Assembly: GCF_012911845.1 (NCBI RefSeq)
Contig: NZ_JAAXCU010000043.1
Span: 62,001 to 126,000, forward strand
Origin: Bacillus sp. RO2
Lineage (GTDB): Bacteria > Bacillota > Bacilli > Bacillales > Bacillaceae_I
Length of the DNA: 64,000 bases
Direction of reading: 5' to 3'
Positions 28,266 to 37,317 of the stretch are shown here, one piece after another (the first letter of the stretch is position 1; each line of letters begins with the position of its first letter). The notes under the pieces were generated by a model. The model did not search any database and was not told the origin of the DNA. It was given only the letters and a program-made list of their open reading frames with translations. Position numbers and translations under genes: made by a program.

Positions 28266-29336
28266 GTGTTTGATCGTTTGCAGGCAGTAGAAATGCGTTA
28301 CGAGAAATTGACGGAGCTTTTGAGTGATCCGGAAGTCATCAGCGATACGAAAAAATTGCGCGAGTACTCGAAGGAGCAGTCTGATATTCAGGAGACTGTG
28401 GAAGCGTACCGTGAATACAAGGCTGTTAAAGAGCAATTGGATGATGCGAAAGCGATGCTTGAGGATAAATTGGATGCCGATATGCGCGAGATGGTAAAAG
28501 AAGAGATTTCTGAGTTGGAAGAGCAACAGGAAAACTTGGCGGACCGCCTACATATTCTTCTTTTACCGAAGGACCCGAACGACGACAAAAACGTTATCAT
28601 GGAAATCCGCGGTGCAGCAGGTGGAGATGAGGCAGCGCTGTTTGCAGGCGATCTATACCGCATGTACAGCCGATATGCTGAGGCTCAAGGCTGGAAAACA
28701 GAAGTGATGGAAGCTGCGTCTACGGGCGTTGGCGGCTACAAGGAAATCATCTTTATGATTACAGGTAAGGGTGCATATTCCAAGCTTAAATTTGAAAATG
28801 GTGCCCACCGCGTGCAACGTGTTCCTGAGACGGAATCAGGCGGACGTATCCATACTTCAACAGCGACGGTAGCGGTGTTGCCTGAAGCGGAAGAGGTTGA
28901 AATTGAGATTCATGACAAGGATATCCGTGTAGATACATTTGCATCTAGCGGTCCAGGTGGACAATCAGTAAATACGACGATGTCCGCTGTTCGTTTAACG
29001 CATATCCCGACAAACACAGTTGTTTCCTGTCAGGACGAGAAGTCTCAGATCAAAAATAAAGAAAAAGCGATGAAAGTTCTTCGTGCCCGAGTGTACGATA
29101 AGTTCCAACGTGAAGTACAAGCTGAATATGACGCGAACCGTAAGCAGGCGGTAGGTACAGGTGACCGCTCTGAGCGCATTCGTACGTACAACTTCCCGCA
29201 AAATCGTGTTACCGACCACCGCATCGGCCTGACCATTCAAAAACTTGACCAGATCCTTCAAGGAAAGCTTCAAGAAGTCATTGATGCTTTGATCATGGAA
29301 GACCAAGCGCTAAGAATGGAACAGATGGAAAAATGA
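28266..29336 (+). CDS. prfA: Peptide chain release factor 1
   Basis: Recognises UAA/UAG stop codons and triggers peptide release. It has 356 residues with GGQ at 231-233 in [15 protein letters not shown] and the codon-reading P-x-T tripeptide in [11 protein letters not shown] choose GTG 28266: GAGGTGA lies 6 bases upstream and the resulting MFDRLQAVE aligns with B. subtilis PrfA (356 aa). ATG 28260 directly abuts the binding site. The stop overlaps the prmC start (ATGA), so the factor and its methylase are translationally coupled. Confidence 0.96.
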   Translation: MFDRLQAVEMRYEKLTELLSDPEVISDTKKLREYSKEQSDIQETVEAYREYKAVKEQLDDAKAMLEDKLDADMREMVKEEISELEEQQENLADRLHILLLPKDPNDDKNVIMEIRGAAGGDEAALFAGDLYRMYSRYAEAQGWKTEVMEAASTGVGGYKEIIFMITGKGAYSKLKFENGAHRVQRVPETESGGRIHTSTATVAVLPEAEEVEIEIHDKDIRVDTFASSGPGGQSVNTTMSAVRLTHIPTNTVVSCQDEKSQIKNKEKAMKVLRARVYDKFQREVQAEYDANRKQAVGTGDRSERIRTYNFPQNRVTDHRIGLTIQKLDQILQGKLQEVIDALIMEDQALRMEQMEK

Positions 29337-30214
29337 TGAAGGCCATGAAGGTGTACGAAGCCCTGAACTGGGCTTCTTCTTTTTTAAAAAAGAACGATCG
29401 CGACGAAAATGCGGGAGAATTGTTGTTGCGACACCATATGAAATTGGATCGTGCCCAGCTTTTTAGTAGAATGCAAGAAATGATGCCGATGGACATGCAA
29501 AGCTCCTTCATTTTCAACGTGCATAAACATGTTGCTGGAATTCCAGTGCAGTACCTGATGGGAAAAGAAGAATTCTACGGCCGCAGCTTTTTTGTCAGTG
29601 AAGAGGTGTTGATTCCAAGACCTGAGACAGAAGAATTGGTGGTTGGCGTATTAGATCGTGTGAAAAAGCATTTTAGAGACAGTTCGGGTTCGACTGATAA
29701 AAAATGGAGCGTTGTAGACGTAGGAACAGGCAGCGGTGCGATTGCAATTACGCTTGCTTTGGAAAATAGCCATCTAAACGTGCATGCTACTGATATCGCC
29801 GGTGAATCACTGGAAGTGGCGATGGATAATGCAGAAGCATTGGGCGCGGATGTGGAGTTCCTCCAAGGTGACTTATTGCTTCCATTCATCGAGCAAGATA
29901 TAAAAGTGGATGTGGTCGTCTCCAATCCTCCGTATATTCCGCAAAAGGAGTATGAAGGATTGTCCACGGTAGTAAAAGATTTTGAGCCGTATCGTGCATT
30001 GGTTGGCGGTATTTCCGGTTTGGAATTTTATGAGCGATTCATGGACGAGCTTCCGAAAGTGCTGAAGGAACGGGCCATTGTAGCGTTTGAAGTAGGCATG
30101 GGACAAGGAGAAGCCGTAAAAGAGTTGTTGGAAAAGACATTTCCTCAAGGTGCTGTGGAGGTAGTTTTGGACATCAATGGTAAAGATCGGATGGTTTTTG
30201 CTCTAATTGGATGA
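29333..30214 (+). CDS. prmC: Release factor glutamine methyltransferase
   Basis: Methylates the GGQ glutamine of release factors using S-adenosylmethionine. The 293-residue protein has an N-terminal helical domain, the SAM site [17 protein letters not shown] and the substrate motif NPPY (residues 198-201, [10 protein letters not shown]), plus [10 protein letters not shown]. The ATG at 29333 overlaps the prfA stop by 4 bases; the ATG at 29336 is an equally possible start. Confidence 0.95.
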   Translation: MMKAMKVYEALNWASSFLKKNDRDENAGELLLRHHMKLDRAQLFSRMQEMMPMDMQSSFIFNVHKHVAGIPVQYLMGKEEFYGRSFFVSEEVLIPRPETEELVVGVLDRVKKHFRDSSGSTDKKWSVVDVGTGSGAIAITLALENSHLNVHATDIAGESLEVAMDNAEALGADVEFLQGDLLLPFIEQDIKVDVVVSNPPYIPQKEYEGLSTVVKDFEPYRALVGGISGLEFYERFMDELPKVLKERAIVAFEVGMGQGEAVKELLEKTFPQGAVEVVLDINGKDRMVFALIG

Positions 30215-30254
30215 TGTTTCGTTATGTTTCGTTATAAAAAGGAGGAGGGAGCTG

Positions 30255-30288
30255 CACCTTGCTTGCTTCAGTGGATTTGGGCAAGGTG
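30255..30288 (+). terminator. Hairpin downstream of prmC
   Basis: CACCTTGC (30255-30262) with GCAAGGTG (30281-30288). There is no real T tract, so it may be a stabilising or processing hairpin rather than a terminator. It is preceded by an orphan AAAAAGGAGGAGGGAG. Confidence 0.4.
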
Positions 30289-30340
30289 TTACTGGTTTTC
30301 GGTTGATGGAAGGAGTGAAGGTTCTTTTAAGCGGCCTAAA

Positions 30341-30652
30341 TCACGCTTCCATAATGGCTCCGTCTTCCTGTTGAGGTCTGGCGAGTGTCAGGCCTCTATT
30401 TGTTTTTTCTTCCACAAATTTCACAAACGCTTGGCGGATTTCTTCCTTCTTTTCCGCGGTGCACAGATTGATCAATTGGGACAGGTTCGAATCATAAGAA
30501 ATGGTGCGATGATAATGATGGTAAAATGCTTTACCTGTCATCCAGCGCCCACCTACCAAAATTTCAAACACGATAGGAATACTGATGTGATTGAATGCAC
30601 TCTTCATTTCTCCGATGCGGAATGCCTCAATATTACAAGTAAACGATCTCAT
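30341..30652 (-). CDS. Conserved-looking hypothetical protein, 103 aa
   Basis: I do not recognise this family. The 103-residue product (MRSFTCNIEAFRIGEMK ... EEKTNRGL) is soluble-looking, mixed alpha/beta, with no signal peptide or membrane segment, and has a His/Tyr-rich patch HHYHR in the middle and a Lys/Glu helix near the end. The ATG at 30652-30650 has AAGGGAG 9-10 bases upstream on the minus strand, which supports a real gene. The opposite-strand frame over the same bases lacks a binding site. It lies convergent to prmC and divergent from spoIIR. Confidence 0.6.
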   Translation of the reverse strand: MRSFTCNIEAFRIGEMKSAFNHISIPIVFEILVGGRWMTGKAFYHHYHRTISYDSNLSQLINLCTAEKKEEIRQAFVKFVEEKTNRGLTLARPQQEDGAIMEA

Positions 30653-30775
30653 AAAGCCTATCTCCCTTTCATTAAAAATACAAAACTTAAAGTAACCCGT
30701 CCTATTTACATACCCTTACCCCTCAAAGCTCAAACCCCAAAACTAGCAAACTACCAAAACGAAGGTTAGTGTGGG

Positions 30776-30816
30776 GTTCGACGTGGAGAAAGAAAAACCT
30801 TTAGGGGTCTGACCCC
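30776..30816. repeat. REP-like GGGGTCTGACCCC element with TTCGACGTGGA 5' part
   Basis: The 5' part matches the icmF copy (15251) closely; core at 30804-30816. Confidence 0.75.
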
Positions 30817-30858
30817 ATATTTTTCGACAAACACACAAGACCCTCACTGCATGGCGCG

Positions 30859-30900
30859 TTCGACAGGAGGGGGGGATCTCCTGCAAGGGTCTGACCCCTT
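30859..30900. repeat. REP-like element with TTCGACAGGAGG 5' part
   Basis: The core GGGTCTGACCC is followed by CTTTTTT. The 5' half contains GGAG..CTCC pairing and CTCCTGC as in the copies at 18851 and 62361. Confidence 0.72.
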
Positions 30901-30992
30901 TTTTAATTTTTTTCTCTCTATTTTTTTGCATTTTAGTAGTTTAGGATTTTTGTTTTTTGCCTAGACTGTTTGCTAGAGGGGAGTTGGGGGAA

Positions 30993-31697
30993 ATGTTGAA
31001 GAAAAATAAAATTACTTTATATATAGTGTTACTTTTCGTGGGGGCGTATCTTTCGCTTTTGGGAGAGCAGGCGACGGCTGGTGCGAATGTAAAGAATGGT
31101 GCGATGGTGATTCCGGATGAAGCGATTAGACTTCGCATTCTAGCAAATAGCGATAGTGAACAGGATCAAGAACTAAAAAGAAAAATTCGCGATCGAGTGA
31201 ATGAGGAAATTACGGTTTGGGTGGAAGGATTGACTTCCATGGAAAATGCTCGAGAAGTGATTACTGGTAACATGGATCAAATCGAAAAAATCGTAGAAGA
31301 GGTAATGGCAGAAGAAGACGTTGTTCAAACTTATAATGTAGATTTTGGCAGAGTGGATTTTCCAACGAAAATGTACGGAAAGTTCATCTATCCTGCAGGA
31401 GATTATGAAGCAATTCTAATTACACTTGGGGAAGGTACCGGAGCGAATTGGTGGTGCGTGTTGTTCCCGCCACTGTGCTTCCTGGATTTTTCAAACGGAG
31501 AAGCAACGGCAAGTCCTTTTGAGGAAGAGGAAATGAAAGTGGCCGGCGAAACGGCAGAAGTCACTGCGACAACGGCAAAGGCGGACACTAAAACGAACAC
31601 ACAGGACTTTCTAGTAAATGAAGAACCGGAAGAAGTGGAAGTGGAATTCTTCCTAGTAGAGATTCTATCATCCCTATGGAATAAAATTACGGCTTAA
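30993..31697 (+). CDS. spoIIR: Stage II sporulation protein R
   Basis: Forespore-secreted signal that triggers SpoIIGA to process pro-sigma-E in the mother cell. The 234-residue product has an N-terminal signal/anchor (residues ~6-24), the family blocks IRLRILANSDSEQDQELKRKIRD and GANWWCVLFPPLCFLDFSNG, and a variable Glu/Thr-rich linker (~175-215) before a short hydrophobic end. ATG 30993 follows GAGGGGAG by 9 bases; the earlier in-frame codon at 30957 lacks a site. Position after prmC and before ywlB agrees with Bacillus synteny. Confidence 0.94.
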   Translation: MLKKNKITLYIVLLFVGAYLSLLGEQATAGANVKNGAMVIPDEAIRLRILANSDSEQDQELKRKIRDRVNEEITVWVEGLTSMENAREVITGNMDQIEKIVEEVMAEEDVVQTYNVDFGRVDFPTKMYGKFIYPAGDYEAILITLGEGTGANWWCVLFPPLCFLDFSNGEATASPFEEEEMKVAGETAEVTATTAKADTKTNTQDFLVNEEPEEVEVEFFLVEILSSLWNKITA

Positions 31698-31761
31698 GGT
31701 TCTACTTTTTCATCTCTCTCAATAGAGTAGTATTAGAAAACTACTAGATGAGGTGAAATTA

Positions 31762-32217
31762 ATGAAAGTATTACGATCAGCCACGCAAGATGACCTTTGG
31801 GCTTTGCAAGTATTTTTAAGAAGAGCAAATATAACTATCGTGGATTTGGAAGATAAGATAGAGGATTTTATCATTCTTGAAGAGGAGAATGATGGGATTT
31901 GTGGGACCATTGGAATAGAAGAGTATGGAAATGCAGGGCTTTTGCGCTCACTTGTGATTGGTCCGGCTGTCAAGCAGTTTCAACTGTTGCAAATGTTTGA
32001 GCATACCCAGCAGCATGCCAGAAAAAAAGGACTGGAGCAGCTCTACTTAGTTACCAACAAAAATAACTTCATTCAATTTTTCGAACTGCTAAACTTTTAT
32101 CCACAACCTATTCACACCGCACCGCAAACCATGCTCGCATCCGACTTCTTCCAAGAAATCACTCAACAAGAAGGATGCACACTTATGGTGTGTGAGTTAA
32201 GGGGTCAGACCCTTTAG
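31762..32217 (+). CDS. ywlB: GNAT-family N-acetyltransferase YwlB
   Basis: A 151-residue acetyltransferase-like protein: N-terminal MKVLRSATQDDLWALQVFLRRA, a beta strand pair GICGTIGIEEYGNAGLLRSLVI, and a degenerate acetyl-CoA loop region (QLLQMFEHTQQHARKKGLEQLYLVT). This matches YwlB at the same place in B. subtilis; the substrate is unknown. ATG 31762 has GAGGTGA 5 bases upstream; GTG 31753 is an alternative. The last codons (…RGQTL) are made by the first unit of the 43-nt REP array at 32200, so the C-terminus has been rewritten by a repeat. Confidence 0.82.
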   Translation: MKVLRSATQDDLWALQVFLRRANITIVDLEDKIEDFIILEEENDGICGTIGIEEYGNAGLLRSLVIGPAVKQFQLLQMFEHTQQHARKKGLEQLYLVTNKNNFIQFFELLNFYPQPIHTAPQTMLASDFFQEITQQEGCTLMVCELRGQTL

Positions 32218-32343
32218 CAGTGAGGTAACGCATTAACGCACGGAGGGTCAGACCCCTTAGCAGTGAGCTAACGCATTAACGCGGAGCGGGTCAGACCCCT
32301 TATCACTTAGCTAACGCATTAACGCACAGCGGGTCAGACCCCC
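32200..32343. repeat. 43-nt tandem REP array (GGGTCAGACCCC)
   Basis: Cores at 32201, 32245, 32288 and 32331 (steps 44, 43, 43), separated by TTAGCAGTGAGCTAACGC and ATTAACGC. The first unit lies inside the ywlB coding end. One more copy in inverted orientation is at 50201. Confidence 0.85.
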
Positions 32344-32517
32344 TTTACCCCTTTATTGCTTTTCAATCCACATTACCCACAGAGTTATCCACGGTTTGGT
32401 GAGGCTTTATCCACAGTTTGTGGATAAGGCTTGTGTTATTTGTGAAAGTTCTTTATACTTTCAGGTGAAATGCTTACATATTAACATGTTAATAGATTGT
32501 AGAATGAGGGATAGTAA
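32218..32517. other. 300-bp spacer ywlB-ywlC: REP array and DnaA boxes
   Basis: First 126 bases are the tandem REP array; the rest contains four DnaA boxes, a 16-bp palindrome and the ywlC ribosome binding site. Confidence 0.75.
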
Positions 32518-32771
32518 ATGGAAACGAAATTATGGGCTGTGGATAAAGAAGAACCGTTAATAAACAGTTATCCACAGATTATGGAAGCGGCCAGCTTGTT
32601 GAAAGAAAATGAAGTGGTGGCTTTCCCGACGGAGACGGTATATGGTCTTGGAGCCAATGCCTTGTCAGATCAGGCTGTATTGAAGATTTTTGAAGCAAAG
32701 GGACGTCCTAGTGACAACCCGCTTATTGTGCATATATCGAAATTAGAACAACTAAAAAACCTTGTGGATAA
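32373..32771. promoter_or_regulatory. DnaA-box cluster at ywlC
   Basis: Perfect boxes TTATCCACA at 32407-32415 (+), 32419-32427 (-), 32538-32546 (-), 32568-32576 (+) and 32763-32771 (-); one-mismatch boxes at 32373-32381 and 32385-32393. Seven sites in 400 bp span the promoter region and the start of ywlC. A DnaA-binding cluster at ywlC is reported in B. subtilis, so the site is conserved. Confidence 0.8.
32479..32494. promoter_or_regulatory. 16-bp palindrome before ywlC
   Basis: TATTAACATGTTAATA is a perfect inverted repeat six bases upstream of a TAGAAT -10-like hexamer (32500-32505). Possible operator; the regulator is unknown. Confidence 0.45.
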
Positions 32772-33570
32772 CGTACCAGAAGCTGCCCGAAATTTAATGG
32801 ATGCTTTTTGGCCAGGACCGCTTACATTGGTTCTTCCAAAGAAGGAGGGAGTTTCACAATATGTGACGGCTGGACTTGAAACACTTGCTGTCCGTATGCC
32901 GGATCATGCGGTGGCGCGCGCGTTGATGGAAGTTTCGGAACTTCCGCTTGCAGCACCGAGCGCGAATTTATCTGGGAAACCCAGTCCTACTACTGCAAAG
33001 CATGTGGAGGAAGATTTAATCCACAGGATCGCCGGAATTGTGGATGGAGGGGCAACGGGTGTTGGGCTTGAGTCAACCGTTGTGGATTGCACGACGGAGG
33101 TCCCAGTAATCCTAAGGCCGGGTGGTGTCACGAAGGAAGACCTGGAGAAAGTGGTAGGTAAAGTGGACGTAGACCCTGCTTTATTTTCGCAAGAGGAGCA
33201 GCATAAACCTAAGTCGCCTGGGATGAAATACACGCACTATGCGCCTGTTGCGCCGGTGTATCTGGTCGAGGGAAGTGAAAGTTTCTTGCAGCAAACGATC
33301 ACAGATGCTCAACGAAAAGGACAAAAGGTAGGGGTCCTCGCAACAGAAGAGACCATCGCACAAATAAAAACTAGAGAAATTACCGCCATTTCCTGCGGTA
33401 CAAAAAAAGATCTTACCACCGTGGCGAGCCAATTGTACGATGGGCTTCGGGCGTTTAATGCAACAGAGGTGGACGTGATTTTTAGCGAGACTTTCCCAAG
33501 AACCGGAGTGGGCGCGGCAATTATGAACCGACTGGAAAAAGCCGCTGGACATAAGTTAATAAAAGAATAA
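32518..33570 (+). CDS. ywlC: Threonylcarbamoyl-AMP synthase (Sua5/YwlC)
   Basis: Makes threonylcarbamoyl-AMP from threonine, bicarbonate and ATP for the t6A modification of ANN-decoding tRNAs. The 350-residue protein has the YrdC domain (residues ~15-205: VAFPTETVYGLGANA, KGRPSDNPL, WPGPLTLVL, AAPSANLSGKPSPT, ESTVVD, ILRPGG) and the C-terminal Sua5 domain joined by SPGMKYTHYAP. This is the long Sua5 type rather than the short TsaC. ATG 32518 is preceded by GAGGGATAG. DnaA boxes cover its upstream region and first codons. Confidence 0.95.
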   Translation: METKLWAVDKEEPLINSYPQIMEAASLLKENEVVAFPTETVYGLGANALSDQAVLKIFEAKGRPSDNPLIVHISKLEQLKNLVDNVPEAARNLMDAFWPGPLTLVLPKKEGVSQYVTAGLETLAVRMPDHAVARALMEVSELPLAAPSANLSGKPSPTTAKHVEEDLIHRIAGIVDGGATGVGLESTVVDCTTEVPVILRPGGVTKEDLEKVVGKVDVDPALFSQEEQHKPKSPGMKYTHYAPVAPVYLVEGSESFLQQTITDAQRKGQKVGVLATEETIAQIKTREITAISCGTKKDLTTVASQLYDGLRAFNATEVDVIFSETFPRTGVGAAIMNRLEKAAGHKLIKE

Positions 33571-33573
33571 TCT

Positions 33574-33606
33574 AAAGGGCCTCTGTAACCACGGGGTCCT
33601 TTTTTG
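33574..33606 (+). terminator. Intrinsic terminator of ywlC
   Basis: AAAGGGCCTC pairs with GGGGTCCTTT (two wobbles), then TTTTTT. Confidence 0.8.
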
Positions 33607-33678
33607 TTCCAATTTTCCTTCTATTCCCGAAGGCTTGTGCATATCTTGAAGTAGACAAGTCCTAAGGGGAGGCAGAGC

Positions 33679-34233
33679 ATGGGGATTACGTTTGGGGAAT
33701 TCATGACACTATTATTAATGGCGATTGCGCTCGGGATGGATGCTTTTTCCGTTGGGCTTGGGATGGGCATGATAAAGCTGAGATTGCGACAGATCTTTTA
33801 CATAGGGGTTACCATTGGAATTTTTCATATTTTCATGCCGCTTGGAGGAATGGCGGTGGGCAAAGTGCTGTCAGAGGAATTTGGCTCAATTGCGACGCTT
33901 ATTGGAGGACTACTCCTTGTGTTGCTTGGCCTGCAGATGATGTTTTCTTCTTTTAAAGAAGAGGACGGGCCTATGATTTCTCCGGTTGGAGCGGGTTTGT
34001 TCGTTTTTGCGCTGAGTGTGAGTTTGGATAGTTTTTCAGTGGGACTTAGCCTGGGGATTTACGGGGCGAGAACCTTGCTAACCATTTTGCTTTTTGGAGC
34101 GGTGAGCATGTTGTTGACGTGGATGGGGCTCATTTTCGGCAGAAAGTTGCAGGGGTGGCTTGGGTCCTACAGCGAAGCGCTTGGTGGCAGTATTTTACTG
34201 GGGTTTGGCATTAAGTTATTGTTTTTTGTGTGA
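33679..34233 (+). CDS. mntP: Manganese efflux pump MntP
   Basis: Exports Mn2+. The 184-residue membrane protein shows six hydrophobic helices and the two related repeats with [12 protein letters not shown] near the N-terminus and [14 protein letters not shown] in the middle, whose Asp residues line the metal path. GGGGAGG precedes ATG 33679. It corresponds to B. subtilis ywlD. In many bacteria mntP is under a yybP-ykoY manganese riboswitch; the short leader here (about 70 nt after the ywlC terminator) is too small for one and I see none. Confidence 0.92.
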   Translation: MGITFGEFMTLLLMAIALGMDAFSVGLGMGMIKLRLRQIFYIGVTIGIFHIFMPLGGMAVGKVLSEEFGSIATLIGGLLLVLLGLQMMFSSFKEEDGPMISPVGAGLFVFALSVSLDSFSVGLSLGIYGARTLLTILLFGAVSMLLTWMGLIFGRKLQGWLGSYSEALGGSILLGFGIKLLFFV

Positions 34234-34239
34234 AAAAAA

Positions 34240-34268
34240 AAAGGCCTGTAGTGGGTCTTTTTTTATTT
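34240..34268 (+). terminator. Terminator of mntP
   Basis: AAAGGCC pairs with GG-TCTTT (wobble), flanked by long A and T runs directly after the stop. Confidence 0.68.
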
Positions 34269-34377
34269 TATCCTCTTTAAATGTCATTGGTTATGCCGAC
34301 ATAAATAGAGAGAGGGCCTTTATGACTATTTCTTCTTCCTTTTCGTTTATAATAAAAGGAAAAGGAGGAATCAGAAA

Positions 34378-34806
34378 ATGAATGTCTTATTTGTGTGTAC
34401 GGGAAATACGTGTCGTAGTCCGATGGCTGCTGCGATCTTGGCAGGTCGTGGCATAAAAGATGTCGAGGTTAAATCGGCTGGTGTATTTGCGATGCCAGGT
34501 AGTAAAGCTTCCAGTCAGGCGCAGGAAGTGTTAAAAGAAAAGGGATTGCCGGCTGAACATCAGTCTTCCCAGGTGTCGGATGAGTTGATTGAGTGGGCGG
34601 ATTACATTTTCACCATGACAGCCCAGCATAAAATGTTGCTGGAAAACAGCTATCCAAACAGCTTGGGGAAAACATATACCTTAAAGGGATTTGCTGAGCA
34701 AAGTGGAGAAGTAATGGATCCATACGGTGGTTCGGTTGAGACGTATCGCGCGACATTCGAAGAGCTTCAAAACGTCATAGAGTCCATAGTAGAAAAAATA
34801 AAATAG
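34378..34806 (+). CDS. ywlE: Protein-arginine-phosphatase YwlE
   Basis: Low-molecular-weight phosphatase that removes phosphate from arginine residues marked by McsB. The 142-residue protein carries the P-loop CTGNTCRSP with nucleophile Cys7 and Arg13; the Thr inside the loop is the residue that favours phosphoarginine. The general acid Asp114 is in VMDPYGG. AAGGAGG precedes ATG 34378. It lies downstream of mntP as in B. subtilis. Confidence 0.95.
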   Translation: MNVLFVCTGNTCRSPMAAAILAGRGIKDVEVKSAGVFAMPGSKASSQAQEVLKEKGLPAEHQSSQVSDELIEWADYIFTMTAQHKMLLENSYPNSLGKTYTLKGFAEQSGEVMDPYGGSVETYRATFEELQNVIESIVEKIK

Positions 34807-34872
34807 CACTCATGCAGGCTACCATATGAGAGAGAGATCTCTGTGCGGACCATGCATGGAGGAGGAAGTACG

Positions 34873-36162
34873 ATGGGGGAAAACGGGAAATATAAGTTTG
34901 GCTTACGCTACAAGCTCGTGTTGTTTACCACGATTTTAGCAGTCATCACGTATACGGTCAGTGGTTTTTTTATTTATTTTTTAGTAGATTATGTGGAAGG
35001 ATTTATGGGGGCAAGCCTTTTCACTGTCCTAACATTGGTACTTGGAATTGTATGGTCTGGGATTCTCGCTTTTTTTGCGGCAAAATATATTACTAAACCT
35101 TTGCAGCAACTAGAAGAGGTTGCTCAAAAAGCAGCAAATGGAGATTTATCTGAGGATGTGCCGGTTTCTAACTCGCGAGATGAGATCAGTGCGGTCGGGG
35201 ATGCGTTCAACCTCATGTTACATAACTTGCGGGACATGGTGAAAACCATTAACGAAACATTTGAAAAAACGAATGAAAAAGTGGAAGAAATAAGCAACGT
35301 ATCTATGCAGGCTTCTGAGCAGGCAGAAAACATTTCTTATACAATTGAAGAGATTGCAAAAGGAGCAGAAAGTTCCGCTGCTTCGATTCAAGATACGGCA
35401 GAATCGGTGGAGGAAGTCATTAAAATTGCCGATGCAGTTCATGAAAAAGCAACGTCCTCCCAGCAGCTTTCTGAAGAAATGGTGAAGGACCTTGATGAAA
35501 GTAAGGAAGTTATTCATTCTCTTGTTTCTGGTATTCAGAAGCTTGCAGGTGAAAATCAGACGTCCTTAAAGACAGTGGAGCGCCTTGAAAAGAATGCAAA
35601 AGAAGTAGAAAATATCATCTCACTTGTTGGGGATATTGCTGGTCAGACAAACTTGTTAGCGTTAAATGCATCCATTGAAGCAGCGCGGGCTGGAGAGCAT
35701 GGACGCGGCTTTGCGGTGGTTGCGGAAGAGGTCCGTTCCTTGGCGGATGAAAGTGCCAAAGCGGTGCAAGGGATCTCTGAACTGATCAAAAACATTCAAG
35801 AGGAAGTGAAAAACGTTGTAACGCAGATCACAGGGCAAGTGAAAGCGGCAAACTTGGAAGCAGAAAAAGGTACGGCAACGAATACGGTAATTGCGGAAAT
35901 GACCAATTCTGTATTAGAGGTTGCGGCATCTGTCAAACAGATCGCAAGCCTTGTGGACCGCCAGATGGACAGCATCCAAACGACGGCACGTCAATCTCAA
36001 GAAGTGGCGGCCATTGCAGAAGAAACCTCTGCAGGAGCGGAAGAAGTAACGGCCACCACCCAAGAACAGGCAAGCATGATTGCGGATGTCGAGAAAATAT
36101 CCCAAGAGCTTGCGGGCCAGGCCAGCAACTTGAAGCGGATGATATCAAGGTTTAAAGTGTAA
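34873..36162 (+). CDS. Methyl-accepting chemotaxis protein without extracellular sensor
   Basis: Membrane signal transducer of chemotaxis, 429 residues. Two membrane helices (residues ~16-36 and ~43-66) are separated by only a few residues, so there is no extracellular ligand domain. A HAMP domain follows ([22 protein letters not shown]), then a long coiled coil with the conserved signalling tip [44 protein letters not shown] 34873 has GGAGGAGG 7 bases upstream; an ATG 30 bases earlier is less likely. It sits between ywlE and rpiB, where B. subtilis has no such gene as I recall. It may sense membrane state or a cytoplasmic cue. Confidence 0.92.
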   Translation: MGENGKYKFGLRYKLVLFTTILAVITYTVSGFFIYFLVDYVEGFMGASLFTVLTLVLGIVWSGILAFFAAKYITKPLQQLEEVAQKAANGDLSEDVPVSNSRDEISAVGDAFNLMLHNLRDMVKTINETFEKTNEKVEEISNVSMQASEQAENISYTIEEIAKGAESSAASIQDTAESVEEVIKIADAVHEKATSSQQLSEEMVKDLDESKEVIHSLVSGIQKLAGENQTSLKTVERLEKNAKEVENIISLVGDIAGQTNLLALNASIEAARAGEHGRGFAVVAEEVRSLADESAKAVQGISELIKNIQEEVKNVVTQITGQVKAANLEAEKGTATNTVIAEMTNSVLEVAASVKQIASLVDRQMDSIQTTARQSQEVAAIAEETSAGAEEVTATTQEQASMIADVEKISQELAGQASNLKRMISRFKV

Positions 36163-36169
36163 TGTGATT

Positions 36170-36201
36170 AGCTTGGGCACTTAGTTGCTCAGGCTTTTTT
36201 G
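36170..36201 (+). terminator. Intrinsic terminator of the chemoreceptor gene
   Basis: AGCTTGGGCA (36170-36179) pairs with TGCTCAGGCT (36186-36195) with two wobbles, then TTTTTT. Confidence 0.82.
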
Positions 36202-36297
36202 TTGGCGGAAATCGGCCGCGAACATCCTTATGGATTTTTTCGCTTTAGACGGGTAAGATGTACTTATAAAAGAATCATTCGAATAGGGGATGAAAAT

Positions 36298-36735
36298 ATG
36301 AGAGTAGCAATTGCTTCAGATCACGGTGGCATTAACATCCGTGAGGAAATTAAAGGACTTTTAAAAGAATTGAACATAGAGTTTGAAGACTTCGGTTGTG
36401 AGTGTGAGACATCCGTTGATTATCCAGATTATGCCCAGCCAGTTGCGATGAAAGTGGCAGAAGGTGAGTTTGATCGAGGTATTTTGATTTGCGGAACAGG
36501 GATTGGGATGTCCATTGCCGCGAACAAAGTAAAAGGTATTCGTTGTGCGCTTGTGCACGATATGTTCAGTGCGAAAGCAACGCGTGAACACAATGACAGC
36601 AATATATTGGCGATGGGGGAGCGTGTCATCGGACCAGGGCTTGCCCGTGAAATCGCAAAGATCTGGCTGACAACGGAATTTGAAGGCGGCCGCCATGAAA
36701 ACCGCGTGAATAAGATTCATCAGTTGGAGAAGTAA
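36298..36735 (+). CDS. rpiB: Ribose 5-phosphate isomerase B
   Basis: Interconverts ribose 5-phosphate and ribulose 5-phosphate. The 145-residue RpiB/LacAB-type protein has IASDHGG, the catalytic Cys65 in [14 protein letters not shown] and His98 in [21 protein letters not shown] lies 7 bases before ATG 36298; the frame is open upstream through the previous terminator but has no credible start there. It corresponds to ywlF. ywlG follows after a single base, so the two are co-transcribed. Confidence 0.94.
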   Translation: MRVAIASDHGGINIREEIKGLLKELNIEFEDFGCECETSVDYPDYAQPVAMKVAEGEFDRGILICGTGIGMSIAANKVKGIRCALVHDMFSAKATREHNDSNILAMGERVIGPGLAREIAKIWLTTEFEGGRHENRVNKIHQLEK

Positions 36736-36736
36736 C

Positions 36737-37300
36737 ATGATGCATCTAGAGTGGAAAGATCAGTTACAGCAGCTGCTACATGACTTGCAGGATCAGGCAG
36801 GGTTGAAAAAGGGCCAGATTCTAGTGGTAGGTTGCAGCACAAGTGAAGTGATCGGGGAAAAAATAGGAACAGCCGGAACGGAAGGTGTCGCTGAAACACT
36901 TTTTGCTGTGTTGACTGAGTTTCGTGAAAAGACTGGTGTCGAGCTTGCTTTTCAATGTTGTGAACATTTGAATCGAGCGCTTGTAGTGGAACGAGAAACA
37001 GCTTTGAATCGCGGTCTTGATGAAGTAACAGTTATCCCGGTGAGGCATGCAGGTGGTGCTATGGCATCGTATGCCTATCACAAAATGAAGGATGCGGTGA
37101 TGGTCGAACACATCAAAGCTGACGCCGGCATCGATATCGGGGACACGCTAATCGGCATGCACCTCAAACACGTCGCCGTCCCAGTGCGCAGCTCGATTAA
37201 ATCCATCGGCAACGCCCACATCACCATGGCAAAAACCCGCCCCAAACTCATCGGCGGTGCCAGAGCAACCTACGAAATCCCCACAACAGAAACAAAATAA
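36737..37300 (+). CDS. ywlG: DUF436 / TIGR01440 family protein YwlG
   Basis: Conserved Firmicutes protein of unknown function, 187 residues. The family blocks are [62 protein letters not shown] and [10 protein letters not shown]; Cys and His residues in the first two hint at metal binding or catalysis (inference). GGAG is 7-10 bases before the paired ATGs at 36737 and 36740. It always lies next to rpiB and glyA in Bacillus, as here. Confidence 0.9.
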   Translation: MMHLEWKDQLQQLLHDLQDQAGLKKGQILVVGCSTSEVIGEKIGTAGTEGVAETLFAVLTEFREKTGVELAFQCCEHLNRALVVERETALNRGLDEVTVIPVRHAGGAMASYAYHKMKDAVMVEHIKADAGIDIGDTLIGMHLKHVAVPVRSSIKSIGNAHITMAKTRPKLIGGARATYEIPTTETK

Positions 37301-37317
37301 AAAAATGCGGGTCCGGC

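Larger units (their letters stand above)
30653..30992. other. 340-bp divergent spacer with two REP-like elements
   Basis: Between the small minus-strand gene and spoIIR: REP-like elements at 30776-30816 and 30859-30900, then a T-rich stretch. A sigma-F promoter for spoIIR is expected here but I could not place it. Confidence 0.6.

Noticed and set aside
30224-30769. Plus-strand open frame over the small minus-strand gene
   Set aside because: No credible start site, product unlike any family, and it runs through a gene on the other strand with a better binding site.
33600-33678. Manganese (yybP-ykoY) riboswitch before mntP
   Set aside because: The space after the ywlC terminator is about 70 bases and lacks the conserved paired loops.
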